Source: Microvirga ossetica
GTDB taxonomy: Bacteria; Pseudomonadota; Alphaproteobacteria; Rhizobiales; Beijerinckiaceae
Reading direction: 5' to 3'
Length of the DNA stretch: 64,000 nucleotides
Assembly: GCF_002741015.1 (NCBI RefSeq)
Contig: NZ_CP016616.1
Location: 3,009,501-3,073,500 of the forward strand
Shown here: positions 8,821-18,360 of the stretch, piece after piece
How positions within the stretch are numbered: position 1 is the stretch's first letter
Layout: every line of letters begins with the position of its first letter
Made by a program: the position numbers and the translations under genes
Notes under the pieces: model-generated
What the model saw: only the letters and a program-made list of their open reading frames with translations
The model's database searches: none
What the model was told of the DNA's origin: nothing

Positions 8821-9087
8821 CTATGCAAAAGCCTTTGCCCGTGGCGATTTACCCGAGGCAGCACCCGGCCGAACTCCGACCGCGATCCCGTTCCCGGAAA
8901 AAAAGAACCTTGCACCAGCATCCTCAAGGGCGCGTCTGATTTCTATACGCTTATCTTCGCTCGGCATACGGATATCATTCTCAAAATCGTTCAGGAGTTT
9001 CCGGGCGCAACCTGCAATTTCACAGAGCTCATTTTGCGACAGACCGAGCATAGCCCTCGCACCCCGACATGCGACACCATCAATCAT
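8821..9087 (-). CDS. Small XRE-family helix-turn-helix regulator
   Basis: About 88 residues. The helix-turn-helix is RGARAMLGLSQNELCEIAG followed by LLNDFENDIRMPSEDKRIEIRRALEDAG, then a GNGIAVGVRPG end, the form common in small XRE proteins of alphaproteobacteria. ATG 9087 starts just before the domain; an in-frame TTG at 9153 would add 22 residues. It is the first gene inside the left end and faces that end. Its coding sequence contains an inverted near-copy of the transposon terminus (9003-9024), so it might act on element ends or expression. Target unknown. Confidence 0.65.
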   Translation of the reverse strand: MIDGVACRGARAMLGLSQNELCEIAGCARKLLNDFENDIRMPSEDKRIEIRRALEDAGARFFFSGNGIAVGVRPGAASGKSPRAKAFA

Positions 9088-9416
9088 TTGGCCTGGCGGA
9101 AGGTCGTAAATCACAAAGACGCTTCTATGTCGGGAAAATCTCAAAGTCTTCAAAACAGTCTAATTTTTTGCCGCTCCAGGCACAATCTGTAAGTCGGAAT
9201 TAAACGCGATTGTTTCACTTTACGCCATTTTAGTCGCGATGGAGGCCCGCAAAAAGCAGCTCTCCTAACCGCAAAAATCATCTGACTTGGTGTTAATGGG
9301 CGAGGTGGCAGAGGCAAAGCGTGAGTTTATCCCAGTGCACAATGCGTTGGAAAATTGAGAGCCCATTCCCGCACATGTTCCGGATAAGAGCGATCATCCC
9401 CGGACAAGAGTGGTGA

Positions 9417-9983
9417 ATGTTGGGACGTGGTCAAGGCCGAAAGAGTTCCCGCGAAAGGATTCTCGATGCGGCTGCGGAGCTTGTGAGCGGGATCGGTTCG
9501 GGACGGCTGACACTGGATGCCGTCGCCGAACGGTCAGGTCTCAGCAAGGGTGGGCTACTCTACAACTTTTCCACCAAGGAGGCGCTGCTTCAGGCCATGG
9601 TCCAGCGCCTCGTCGACGAGGTTTCGGCGGAGCGAGAGGCGCTCCGAGCCGAAGCCGAGCCCGGGCGGAACCTGGAAGCACGTCTGTGCACGGCGGCGCT
9701 GCTCAAACTGCGCAAGGGCAAGACGAGGGAGGTTGCCAGTGGCATGCTGGCCGCTTCGGCCGAGAACCCGCGCCTGCTCGATCCCGTGCGCGAGGTCATC
9801 AAGGCGACCCTGGAGAACCTGAAAGCCACGTCGGATGATCTCGACGCGGCGCTGTTGGGTTGGCTGGCCATTGAGGGCCTGAACAGCCTGGAAATGCACG
9901 ACCTCAATCCCTTCTCGGAGGAGGAGCACCAGCGGGTCGTCGAAGCAGTCAACCGCCTCTTACGCCAGGGCATCGCTGAGTAG
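9417..9983 (+). CDS. TetR-family transcriptional regulator
   Basis: A 188-residue one-component repressor. The N-terminal helix-turn-helix spans about residues 8-55 (RERILDAAAELVS, then LTLDAVAERSGLSKGGLLYNFSTKEALL), followed by a ligand-binding helical domain with the usual late WLAIEGL segment. The start is ATG 9417. TetR genes normally adjoin the genes they control, often efflux pumps. Here the next feature is a group II intron, so any partner was lost or lies elsewhere. Codon use and GC resemble the host chromosome more than the tni genes do. Confidence 0.85.
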   Translation: MLGRGQGRKSSRERILDAAAELVSGIGSGRLTLDAVAERSGLSKGGLLYNFSTKEALLQAMVQRLVDEVSAEREALRAEAEPGRNLEARLCTAALLKLRKGKTREVASGMLAASAENPRLLDPVREVIKATLENLKATSDDLDAALLGWLAIEGLNSLEMHDLNPFSEEEHQRVVEAVNRLLRQGIAE

Positions 9984-10646
9984 AGCCCTTAGGCGCAACA
10001 CCCGGGGGAATCTGTCGTGATGGAGACAGCATCCGCCGCGGGTTGTTGGACCGGCTTAGGCACGTCAGGCAAGGTGGACGAGGCGCGCACCCGGCCTGCG
10101 AGTTGCTTGAGGTGGCCCATTCATGAGCTTTCGCTCGGAAGGTCTGGACCGGGTGTGCGCCGTGACAAGGCGGCGCTTTCCAGTGGGTGCAAGTCCCACC
10201 CGGCAAAAGCTCCAGCCGGAAGCAACCGGAGCAGTCATGGAGGTAACGAAATGGCTGAAGCCTTCGGATAGCGGGTCACGAATTGGTGACCGCGCGAGTG
10301 TGCAGGCCGCAACGTGAGTGAACGCTGAGCAAGCCTCGAAAAGGACGATGTGCAGGCCGACCCGACAACCCTTTCGGGGAAGGCTGATACGGCTGGGTGA
10401 ATGAGCAAAGAGTACGCCCAGGCGCTGCACCGGGGTAGTGGCGGCAGCATGGACACAAGGAAAGCGCACGCAACACGGGAAGCCCCAGGACGTGGTCAGG
10501 GATGACCAACCGGAGGCCCGCGAGGGACAGACCGGGCGCCCTGGGGTGGCGGAGAGGCTCGTAGGACCTTGGAAGCCGGGTAATGCCGGTGGAGGAAAGG
10601 GGCCTCAGTTCAAGACAGACGCACGACGTGGTGAGGGACCTGGAGA

Positions 10647-11978
10647 TTGGGCAACCTATCAACTCCGAAGAGTGTTCAGAAACTGCAGACGGCGTTGCAC
10701 GCGAAAGCGAAGGCAGAGGCCGGTTATCGCTTTTACGCCCTGTACGACAAGATCAGCCGCGAGGACATCCTGGCGCATGCCTATGCCCAGTGCCGCTCGA
10801 ACAAGGGCGCACCGGGTGGCGACGGTCAGGACTTTGCGGACATCGAGGCATATGGGGTCGAGCGGTGGCTGGGTGAACTGGCGCTTGCGCTCAGGCAGGA
10901 GACTTACCGACCGGACCCGATCAGACGCGTGTTCATTCCGAAGGCCAACGGCAAACTCAGGCCGCTGGGCATCTCGACCGTGCGGGATCGAGTCTGCATG
11001 ACGGCAGCGATGCTGGTGCTGGACCCGATCTTCGAGGCCGACCTTCCACCGGAACTCTATGCCTATCGGACCGGGCGTAATGCCCAGCAGGCGGTGATCG
11101 AGGTGGAAGAGCTGCTGTTTCGAGGCCATCCGGACGTCGTGGACGCCGACCTCGCGGACTACTTCGGGAGCATTCCCCATGCCGAGCTGATAACGTCAGT
11201 GGCGCGCCGGATCGTGGATCGGCGCGTGCTGCACTTGATCAGAGGGTGGCTGGACTGCCCCGTGGAAGAGACCGACACACGAGGACGGACGACACGGACA
11301 ACGGAGGCGCGCGATCAACGGCGCGGCATCCCGCAGGGCTCACCCCTCTCACCCTTGCTGGCCAATCTGTACATGCGCCGGTTTGTGCTGGGATGGAAGA
11401 AGCTCGGGCTGGAGCACAGCCTCGGCAGTCGCATCGTGACCTATGCGGACGACCTCGTGATCCTGTGCAGGAAGGGCAAAGCCGAAGAGGCCTTGCACCG
11501 GCTGCGCGAGATCATGGGCAAGCTGAAGCTGACGGTGAACGAGGAGAAGACACGCATCTGCAAGGTGCCGGAAGGCGAGTTCGACTTCCTGGGGTACACG
11601 TTCGGACGGATGTATTCGGCGAGAACCGGCCAGGCCCGCCTGGCGCAACGGCCCTCGAAGAAGAGCATCCGGCGCGCGGTCGAGAAGATCCATGCGCTGA
11701 CCGCCCGAGCGGGAACATGGCAAGAGACCACAGTGCTGGTGGGCAAGTTGAACCGCACGCTGCGCGGATGGGCGAACTACTTCTCAGTAGGCACCGTCAA
11801 CCCGGCGTACCGGGCGCTCGACACCTATACAGCGGTGCGGTTGCGCCGGTGGTTGCGCTCCAAGCATAAGGTCAGGCGACGCAAGGGCGGGGCTTATCCC
11901 CTCTCGCATCTTTACGGGCACTTCGGGCTCGTCCGCCTGAGCCGGCTTGGGCACGACGTGCCGTGGGTGAAGGCGTGA
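10647..11978 (+). CDS. ltrA: Group II intron reverse transcriptase/maturase
   Basis: A 443-residue multifunctional protein for intron splicing and mobility. Reverse transcriptase blocks are visible: [22 protein letters not shown], the palm [13 protein letters not shown], and the catalytic YADD at about residues 266-269. The maturase (X) domain follows, with [12 protein letters not shown]. The GAP-GG-DG motif usually reads GAPGVDG. The start is uncertain: TTG 10647 fits the family N-terminus ([21 protein letters not shown]) but lacks a well-spaced ribosome site. The palm motifs are intact, so it could be active. Confidence 0.9.
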   Translation: MGNLSTPKSVQKLQTALHAKAKAEAGYRFYALYDKISREDILAHAYAQCRSNKGAPGGDGQDFADIEAYGVERWLGELALALRQETYRPDPIRRVFIPKANGKLRPLGISTVRDRVCMTAAMLVLDPIFEADLPPELYAYRTGRNAQQAVIEVEELLFRGHPDVVDADLADYFGSIPHAELITSVARRIVDRRVLHLIRGWLDCPVEETDTRGRTTRTTEARDQRRGIPQGSPLSPLLANLYMRRFVLGWKKLGLEHSLGSRIVTYADDLVILCRKGKAEEALHRLREIMGKLKLTVNEEKTRICKVPEGEFDFLGYTFGRMYSARTGQARLAQRPSKKSIRRAVEKIHALTARAGTWQETTVLVGKLNRTLRGWANYFSVGTVNPAYRALDTYTAVRLRRWLRSKHKVRRRKGGAYPLSHLYGHFGLVRLSRLGHDVPWVKA

Positions 11979-11990
11979 GGTCTTGTCCGA

Positions 11991-12023
11991 GAGCCGGATG
12001 CGGGAGATCTGCATGTCCGGTTC
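11991..12023 (+). ncRNA. Group II intron domain V
   Basis: A 33-base hairpin starting GAGCCGGATGC and closing TCCGGTTC, with an internal bulge and a small loop. This is the most conserved part of group II introns and forms the catalytic core. It lies 12 bases after the maturase stop. Confidence 0.8.
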
Positions 12024-12063
12024 GATGAGCGGGGTGTGGAAACGGAGCAACGGCTCGGCTAAT

Positions 12064-12571
12064 GAGGCACCGCCAGGCGAAAGCGGCGGAAACAGATAGG
12101 CCGCTCCCACAGCCACCGCGCCACACCTCGACTCTACCATCCCAGGAAATTGCGGGCGCCCTGGGAAAATCTGCTGCTCCACGCTTGAGCGGACGTTCGG
12201 CGTTCTTCCGAGAAGTGCCAATTGGGGACGTTCTGGGTACAGGAGGCGAAATTTCGCAGAAGGCCCAGTATGGAAAGCGATTTGAAGGTTTCGGAAAGTC
12301 TTCGCCGCGCCTTATGGAACGCTGCGCAACCTATGCAGTACTGGGGCGACCGCGGTACCCGCGACCGCACCCGCGAATACTCACGCTTTACTGCCGAGCC
12401 TCGCACGTCGCGCGTGGGGCAGCGACAGAGGGGCAGCGCGGGCGGGCAGCTATCCCTTGACCGCGCGGAAAACAACTTTTTGGCGTCGGCGAGCAAGAAC
12501 TGACGGGACGGAAGTCCTAATCAATCCTGCGTGGACGCTCGCCCAACCCGCAGCGAAAGGCCCCCTCAACG
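12064..12571. other. Intergenic stretch between intron and DUF805-like gene
   Basis: About 500 bases with no recognised gene. One possible short frame (12270-12503) is listed separately. The rest shows no clear repeat or promoter. It may hold the remains of whatever the intron inserted next to. Confidence 0.5.
12270..12503 (+). CDS. Possible small hypothetical protein
   Basis: A 77-codon frame starting MESDLKVSESLRRALWNAA, with AGAAGG a few bases upstream of the ATG. The first 30 residues look protein-like; the Arg-rich remainder does not. It may be the start of a gene broken further on. No family recognised. Confidence 0.25.
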   Translation: MESDLKVSESLRRALWNAAQPMQYWGDRGTRDRTREYSRFTAEPRTSRVGQRQRGSAGGQLSLDRAENNFLASASKN

Positions 12572-13684
12572 ATGCCGTTCCTCCTATCGCCCTACGGCAA
12601 GCTCGAACGTGTCGAATACGCGGGCGTGTGCATCATCGCCTGTCTCTGTGTGACTTTCGTAAGTCCGCTCCCTCTAATATTGTCGCTCGGCTCCGGGAAT
12701 ATCGGCATTGACGTGTCGTGGCTCTTGGCGGGGATTATCGCCCTTATTGGATGGTGGGTAATCGCGGCCGCCACCATCAAACGGATCCGAGACATCGCCT
12801 CGCCTGAGCTCATCCTCTGGGCCATCATCGCGATCATTACGATGCCCGTGTCCAACATCGTTCTTTTCTTCATTCCGGGGGCTGACGCCAAAGTCACACC
12901 TCTCGCGGCGTATTTGAAACAGCGGAATGCCCCGCCTGTGCTCACCATGGCCTTCGAGAGCCCTCAATCTGTGACCACGGCCGGAGACAGCCCTCCGCGC
13001 CGGCTCTCTGACAGCACAGCGAAACGCCCGTCAACAATGTCGTTCATGCTGTCGCCATACGGCAAGTTCGTCCGTGTCGAATACGCGGCCGTGTGGCTCA
13101 TCGCCTCGATTTGGCAGAGTTTCGTGACTTGGGCGGTCATCTTCAGTAGTCTGAGATGGGAAGTGGCGCTTACCATTGTGCTGATTTCCGGCACATTTAC
13201 TGCGTGGGTAATGTTAGCTGCCACCATCAAGCGCTTTCGGGACATCGGCTGGCCTTACCTTACCCTTTGGGTGATCGGCTTTTATGTAACTGTGGCTCCC
13301 ACGATTGCCCTCTTTTTCATCCCAGGGGCTGACGCACAGGCTGCTCGTGCGACGCCGTATTCAAACCCACAGATCACGCCAACTGTGACCACGGCGGGAG
13401 AGAACGCTCAGCTCCAACCAATGACCATGGCTCGCGATAACCCTCAGCCCCAGGCCCAACCTCAACCAATGTCCATCGTCGTAGAGAACGAGCCGCCTCA
13501 GCCTCCATCAATGACCATGGCTGTGGAGAACCCTCCGCCCGAGCGTCCGCCGCAACTAATGATCATGGCCGTGGAAAACGCCCAGCCCCAGCCCAAGCCA
13601 ATGACGATCCAACGGGCTAAGGAGGAATTGGCCTCTACCTTTGGCGTTCTAGTGGACAAGGTCGAGATCACGATCCGAGGATAG
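12572..13684 (+). CDS. Membrane protein with two DUF805-like domains and repeat linker
   Basis: A 370-residue protein, probable transposon cargo. Residues about 1-115 and 150-260 are duplicates. Each opens with LSPYGK and RVEYA, has three hydrophobic helices, AATIKR with RDI, and ends FFIPGADA, matching the DUF805 plan. Between about 275 and 345 a degenerate unit of 13-17 residues repeats about five times (forms such as MTMAVENPPPERP). The C-terminus ends with a small alpha/beta-looking segment (AKEELASTFGVLVDKVEITIRG). DUF805 proteins are inner-membrane proteins of unknown role. The tandem form with a Pro/Gln/Met linker is unusual. No enzyme motif is seen. Confidence 0.75.
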   Translation: MPFLLSPYGKLERVEYAGVCIIACLCVTFVSPLPLILSLGSGNIGIDVSWLLAGIIALIGWWVIAAATIKRIRDIASPELILWAIIAIITMPVSNIVLFFIPGADAKVTPLAAYLKQRNAPPVLTMAFESPQSVTTAGDSPPRRLSDSTAKRPSTMSFMLSPYGKFVRVEYAAVWLIASIWQSFVTWAVIFSSLRWEVALTIVLISGTFTAWVMLAATIKRFRDIGWPYLTLWVIGFYVTVAPTIALFFIPGADAQAARATPYSNPQITPTVTTAGENAQLQPMTMARDNPQPQAQPQPMSIVVENEPPQPPSMTMAVENPPPERPPQLMIMAVENAQPQPKPMTIQRAKEELASTFGVLVDKVEITIRG

Positions 13685-13689
13685 ATGAG

Positions 13690-13779
13690 ATGACGCCCGA
13701 AGAGGAAGAACAGCGGGCCATTGTTAGACCGCTGCTGATCGGGCTCGAGTGGCAAAGATGTTTCAGGGAACTGCTCTGA
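13690..13779 (+). CDS. Possible 29-residue peptide
   Basis: A short frame, MTPEEEEQRAIVRPLLIGLE..., starts six bases after the DUF805-like stop and has an acidic then hydrophobic composition. There is no homology basis. It could be a genuine small protein coupled to the upstream gene or chance. Confidence 0.2.
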   Translation: MTPEEEEQRAIVRPLLIGLEWQRCFRELL

Positions 13780-13882
13780 GCCTCTAGGAGCGCGGCGGCT
13801 GCAATTAATGCGCCCATCCGACCTTCAATCTGAGACCCGTTATTGATTATAAAGCGCATCTGGCAAGGGGCCGAGACAAAGC

Positions 13883-14329
13883 ATGTTGAAATGGATAGTG
13901 TTGATCGTGATCCTCGCATTCGGGGGATATACTGCCTATGACTCCTACATGGCGGGCTATCTCACCCGGCCGGAAATGCCAGAAGGTGCCTTTTCCCTTT
14001 CTTACAAAAACGGGCTTCGCGGCATCTTGGTTAATGTGCCCGAAGAGAAAGAGACACGCCGCTATCTTGGGGCGCCTATGGAAGTTCCCTTCTATCTCGA
14101 AGATGCATGGTCATGGTGCTACCCGCCTACGAAGGAAGAAAGCGCCCGAACCGCCCAATTCATGGCAAAACGAGACTGGCCCGGCCAGAGGCTCGACGCG
14201 GTCTGCAAGATCACGGTTGAAGGGAAAGAAATCGTTCGGGGCTTAATTATCACTGTCCCTAAGCTCGACTTTGGCCAATCAGGCGGCTTGGCAGAGCGCG
14301 TAAACCAAGCCTCGTTGAAGGGCGTGTGA
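13883..14329 (+). pseudogene. Small membrane-anchored protein, 3' end displaced by IS701 insertion
   Basis: It opens with one membrane helix (MLKWIVLIVILAFGGYTAYD) followed by a soluble part with AWSWCYPP and one later Cys. As it stands the frame runs into the insertion sequence and ends at 14329 with 20-odd foreign residues. Removing the IS701 copy with one CTAA duplication joins 14262 to 17414 and gives ...IITVPKV and a TGA, a 128-residue protein. Only the last codons are altered, so the product may still work. No family recognised. Together with the DUF805-like gene it is the likeliest cargo of the transposon. Confidence 0.65.
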
Positions 14330-15508
14330 GGGTTTCGACATTTTGTGTCGGTAGCGTGATGTGAATAAACCCATCTCGCTCCAGATCTGACGCCGCACGG
14401 CCGCCAGGGCATCCGCGAAAGTCGGATGAGACTTGCGATACCAGCTGTCGATCCAAACAGCGGTTCGGGAGCGCTGACCGAGTTGCGCGGCCAGCAGAGT
14501 CACGATTGAGAACAGTCCGAGCAAGCAGGGCGTGGTGCGGGCGACGGCCTGATCCGACCATTGCCGCTGGGTCTCTACGCCCAGATGTGCACGCGCCTCC
14601 TGGAAGGTGACCTCGATCTGCCAGCGCAGGATGAACCAGCGGATGATCTGCAGCGGATCGCGCGTGGGATCGGTGCACAGCAGGGCTTGGGGCGAGAACC
14701 GACCGAGAGGATCACGCAGCACGACCCAGCGGATCGGCACGATGGGCATTCCGCCATGGCGCCACACGGCCGTGGCCGAGCAGAACTCGACCACGCGATC
14801 TCCTTCGCCATACCAGCCAGGCACCGTGACGCGGCGCCAGCGCGTGCTCGTCCGGAGCAACACATCGGAAAGGTTCGGCAACCGAGCTCCTTTGGTGCGC
14901 GGACGGCCCTTCGTCCCCGGCCGGCGCCGTGAAGCCGGCTCGTAGAGGGCGGCATCCAGGCGAAGCCGGGTAATACAGATCACGCCGCGGCGAGACAGCG
15001 CTGCCAGCAGTTCCAGGGCGGCAAAGCCCATATCGGCCACCAGCACCAATTCGCGCTCAGGCAACCACCGCCTGACCTGCAGCATCATCTGACGCGCCCA
15101 GTCGGTCAGCTTTTTGTGCCGCTGCCCCCGCTCACGGCAATACCGCTCGGAGGGTGCCAGGGCAGTGAGGAACGGCAGGGCCCAGGTGCGAGCTGCCCAT
15201 GGAATGGGAGCCAGGAGCATGAGGTTGATCCACCGCAGGCCCGAGGCCTTGACGAAATGAGCATCGGAGGAGCGCACCGGATCGCGGTAGATGCCCTTGG
15301 CTTTGATGCGCTTGCCGCGGCGGCGCTCAATGGTGTCATCCAGGCCGAGGATCACCGGACCGGTTGGGGCAAAGGCCTGGATCAGCAGGCCCAGCAACAG
15401 CCGGGCCGCCTCGCGTGTGCTCCAGCGAGCCCGACTGAGCACGCGATGATAGTTGACGAAGTGGCGCTCGCGACTGAGGCCGGTGATACGCAAGATGCTG
15501 GTCACGGT

Positions 15509-17180
15509 CTTTCAATTACCCACATTTCTGACTTAGCAGCAGTGCTTGCCTGACCAGCACCAAGCGTGATTCCTTGGTGAGCATCTCCTCATCTGTGAGA
15601 GGTGTCCCATGGACAGGGCTCTGTCTCGGCTTTCCCGTGATCTCGCTGATCTCTGCGCGCCGGGCATACGCCGGACGGCCTCCTATTCGCTCCCACGAGG
15701 CGGCGCGGGAGCTGGGCCATGACAAAGACGTCTCTTCCGACGCATCCTCTGGGAGAGGCAGCCAATGTTATTTCCTGGGTCGATCAGGAACTCGCTGGGT
15801 GCCGCTTTCGGGACAATCGTCTCGGCCAGCGCCTGCGCAAGCTCCTGACCCACATGGCCGGTGCCATTGGCGGCAGCCTTCCGCTGGCCTGCCAGGATTG
15901 GGCTAACACCAAAGCGGCCTACCGCTTCCTGTCCAATCCCAAAGTTTCCGACCATGAGATCCTTCAGGGCCATTTCCAAGCCACCCGAACCCGCTTTGCC
16001 GCCTTCGGTGGCCCTATCTTGGTCATTCAGGACACAACCGAACTGTCCTACGAAAGAGCACAGCCTGAACGGATTGGTGCGACCCGCCGGGTCAACAGCG
16101 GCCGGGACAAGGAAGGTCGCTCCAGGATGCACACGGTCTGCGGGCTGCTCATGCACTCTTGCCTGGCTGTGACCGCGGATGGGCTGCCGCTGGGGCTTTC
16201 GGCGATCAAGTTTTGGACGAGGCCTCAGTTCAAGGGCGCCCGGACGCTCAAACGCAAGATCAACCCGACCCGGGTGCCCATCGATCAGAAGGAGAGTATC
16301 CGCTGGCTGGAGTGCATGAGGCAGTCCGTGGCGCTGTTCGGTGCTCCTGAGCGCTGCATCCATATCGGCGACCGGGAGAACGACATCGACGAGTTCTTCT
16401 GCACGGCTCAGGCTCTGAGCACGCACTTCCTGGTCCGAACCTGCGTGGATCGGTTGGCGGGCGATGGCCAGCACACCATCGCGGACGAGATGGCAGAGGT
16501 GAAGGTCAAAGGACGGCATCAGGTCGAAGTTCGCAGCCCGAAAGGCGATGTGAGCCTTGCCACCGTAGAGCTCAAATACCGCCGGATCCACATCCTGCCT
16601 CCGATCGGCAAGCAGAAGCGCTATCCAGCCCTGAGCCTGACGGTGATCCACGCACAGGAGCGTCATCCACCCAAAGACCGGGCGCGGATCGACTGGAAGC
16701 TGATCACGGATCTGCCGGTACGATCCCGCGCGGACGCGATCCAGATGCTCGACTGGTACGCCATGCGCTGGAAGGTCGAGCTGTTCCACAAGATCCTCAA
16801 GTCCGGGTGCCGAGCGGAGGAGACCAAGCTGAGAACGGCCGAGCGCCTGGTGAACCTGCTCAGCATCTACTGCATCCTGAGCTGGCGGATCTTCTGGATG
16901 ACGATGCTCAATCGTGTTGTTCCGGACGTGCCGCCGCGGCTGGCCTTGACGGACTTGGAAATGGACCTGCTCGACGAGCTGGTGCGAGACAAGGGCCAGG
17001 TGCTGCTGCGGAGCAAGACGCTCGCCTACTATTTAACTAAGATCGCCCGCATGGGCGGCTACCTTGCCCGTGGCCATGATCCTCCGCCAGGAAACACCGT
17101 CATGTGGAGAGGACTATCCCGCCTGATGGATATCGAACTCGGCGCTAGGATTGGGGCGCAAATCTATGGGTAATTGAAAG
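15509..17180 (+). mobile_element. IS4-family (IS50-like) insertion sequence, complete
   Basis: 1672 bp with inverted ends CTTTCAATTACCCA / TGGGTAATTGAAAG and a 9-bp target duplication GGTCACGGT (15500-15508 and 17181-17189), the size expected for IS50-like elements. It is inserted in the IS701 transposase gene in the opposite orientation. The ends, duplication and single intact gene suggest the most recent event of this nest. Confidence 0.88.
15719..17173 (+). CDS. IS4-family transposase, Tn5/IS50-like
   Basis: 484 residues. The N-terminal Tn5-type DNA-binding domain (WVDQELAGCRFRDNRLGQRL, then AYRFLSNPKVS) precedes a DDE domain with Asp in ILVIQDTTELSY, Asp in CIHIGDRENDI, and the YREK-like helix around WYAMRWKVELFHKILKSG carrying the Glu. 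No stop or frameshift is seen, so it is likely functional. The stop falls seven bases inside the right end of the IS. Confidence 0.9.
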   Translation: MTKTSLPTHPLGEAANVISWVDQELAGCRFRDNRLGQRLRKLLTHMAGAIGGSLPLACQDWANTKAAYRFLSNPKVSDHEILQGHFQATRTRFAAFGGPILVIQDTTELSYERAQPERIGATRRVNSGRDKEGRSRMHTVCGLLMHSCLAVTADGLPLGLSAIKFWTRPQFKGARTLKRKINPTRVPIDQKESIRWLECMRQSVALFGAPERCIHIGDRENDIDEFFCTAQALSTHFLVRTCVDRLAGDGQHTIADEMAEVKVKGRHQVEVRSPKGDVSLATVELKYRRIHILPPIGKQKRYPALSLTVIHAQERHPPKDRARIDWKLITDLPVRSRADAIQMLDWYAMRWKVELFHKILKSGCRAEETKLRTAERLVNLLSIYCILSWRIFWMTMLNRVVPDVPPRLALTDLEMDLLDELVRDKGQVLLRSKTLAYYLTKIARMGGYLARGHDPPPGNTVMWRGLSRLMDIELGARIGAQIYG

Positions 17181-17510
17181 GGTCACGGTGCGCTTACCGG
17201 GTGCCAGGATGGCTCCGACGAGCAGGACCTCGGCATGACGCCAGGTTCGGTGGCGAAAGAGCGGGGCAAACGCTACAATGATCGCGGCGAAGCGGGCGGG
17301 CAGGTCCGGCATGGTGGTGTCTCTTGGCGGAAACGCTGCCAGTCTACCGCATCGTTCGCTTCGCCGCCCTGCGCTCCCACATCACCCGCCAGAAATGGCC
17401 AAAGTCGAGCTAAGGTGTGAGCGGCGGCTCACACAATGTCAGAACTCGTTAGACAAGTCTCTGATTGTCCTCATTAGAGATGTCACCTCCGGGGAGTGAC
17501 TGCTGAGAGC

Positions 17511-18360
17511 TCAACCCACCTTGAACAGGCTCTTGCCTTGGCCGCGCCGCCGCGGGGCGCTGTTGCTCCGGCTCATGTCGAGCTCCTTCTGCCGCTCGGC
17601 GATATAGGCCAGAACCGGGCCCAGCCGCTTGTTCTCGACGACCGCCGCCTGATCCACCTGCTGACGGCGGTCAAAGGGCCTGTAGGGCAGCTCCAGGCCC
17701 TTGTGCTTGATGGCAAAGCGCCCATCCGGATAGTCGTAGACGGTCACCCGCTGGCGGGCGAGGGACAGCGTGATCGCGTTCGGCTCGAGAATGAACAGCA
17801 CCTGGTCGTACTGCAGGGTCAGATTGCGCGAGACCGTCCGCTCCTCCCGCCAGGCGAACACGTCATCCAGCTCATCGTCCTCGCTGAGCGGGCGATGCAG
17901 GTCCTTGTCGCTGTAGGGCGCCTTGGCAAAGCGGCGGTTGAAGTCCGCCATGAATGCCGGCAGGAAGGCATTGCCCGCCTCAAGGGTCGAGATCCCAGCC
18001 AGGCGCATCTCCTTGACCAGGCGGTCCTGCAAGGTGCCGTTGGCGCGCTCGACGCGGCCTTTGGCTTGCGGAGCATTGGCGCAGATGATGTCGATGTTGA
18101 GCTGATGCAGGGCTCGCCCGAACTGGGTCATGCCGTCACCGCCCACCGCTCCTTTGCCGTTGACGCGGAAGACGGCATGCTTGTCGGAGTAGAACGCCAC
18201 CGGCTTGCCGTAGGCCTCCAGGTACTCCCGGGTCGATCGGAAATAATCAAAGGTCGACTCGGTCTCGACGAACTTCAGGTGCATCAGCCGGCTGGTGGCA
18301 TCGTCAATGTAGACCAGAAGCGTGCAGGGTGGGCCGCGATCCTCGAACCAGTAGTGCTCG
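17511..18360 (-). pseudogene. ISNCY-family transposase, 5'-truncated remnant
   Basis: The C-terminal 280 or so codons of an integrase-core transposase. The frame is open to the junction at 18360 (EHYWFEDRGPPCTLLVYIDD), and includes AFYSDKHAVFRVN, NAPQAKGRVERANGTLQDRLVKE and a C-terminal DNA-binding-like part ending GKSLFKVG. The N-terminal helix-turn-helix region is missing where the partial IS701 begins. The element's 3' end lies between 17414 and 17510. A hairpin GTGTGAGC / GCTCACAC at 17415-17434 belongs to the restored end of the small cargo gene. Confidence 0.8.

Larger units (their letters stand above)
10153..12063 (+). mobile_element. Group II intron carrying reverse transcriptase/maturase
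   Basis: The 5' end is set at GTGTGCGCC (10153), matching the GUGYG intron start. A long structured leader of about 490 bases precedes the reverse transcriptase gene. After the RT stop comes a clear domain V hairpin (11991-12023) and a domain VI-like hairpin ending near 12063. The 3' boundary is approximate, within about ten bases. It reads in the same direction as the TetR gene. The interrupted or adjacent target could not be recognised from the flanks. Confidence 0.75.
14279..17312 (-). pseudogene. IS701-family transposase, interrupted
   Basis: The DDE transposase reads from ATG 17312 leftward. The first 42 codons (17312-17187) are separated by the IS4 element from the remaining 408 (15505-14279). 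Deleting the inner element and one GGTCACGGT copy gives a continuous 450-residue frame through LAPGKRT-VTSILRITG. Catalytic candidates are Asp in ILGLDDTIE, Asp in LVADMGFAAL and Glu in WQIEVTFQEA. An internal GTG at 15505 could still start a truncated protein. Confidence 0.8.
14263..17409 (-). mobile_element. IS701-family insertion sequence, copy A, split by an IS4 element
   Basis: The ends share CTCGACTTTGGCCA in inverted orientation and are flanked by CTAA (14259-14262 and 17410-17413), which fits the YTAR target preference of IS701. Net length without the inner element and its duplication is 1466 bp, typical for the family. It lies near the 3' end of the small membrane-protein gene. The last 507 bases recur inverted at 18361-18867. 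Confidence 0.8.

Noticed and set aside
8710..9192. 160-codon plus-strand frame near the transposon left end
   Set aside because: Opposite the XRE gene, which has a recognisable helix-turn-helix; the plus frame has no family features.
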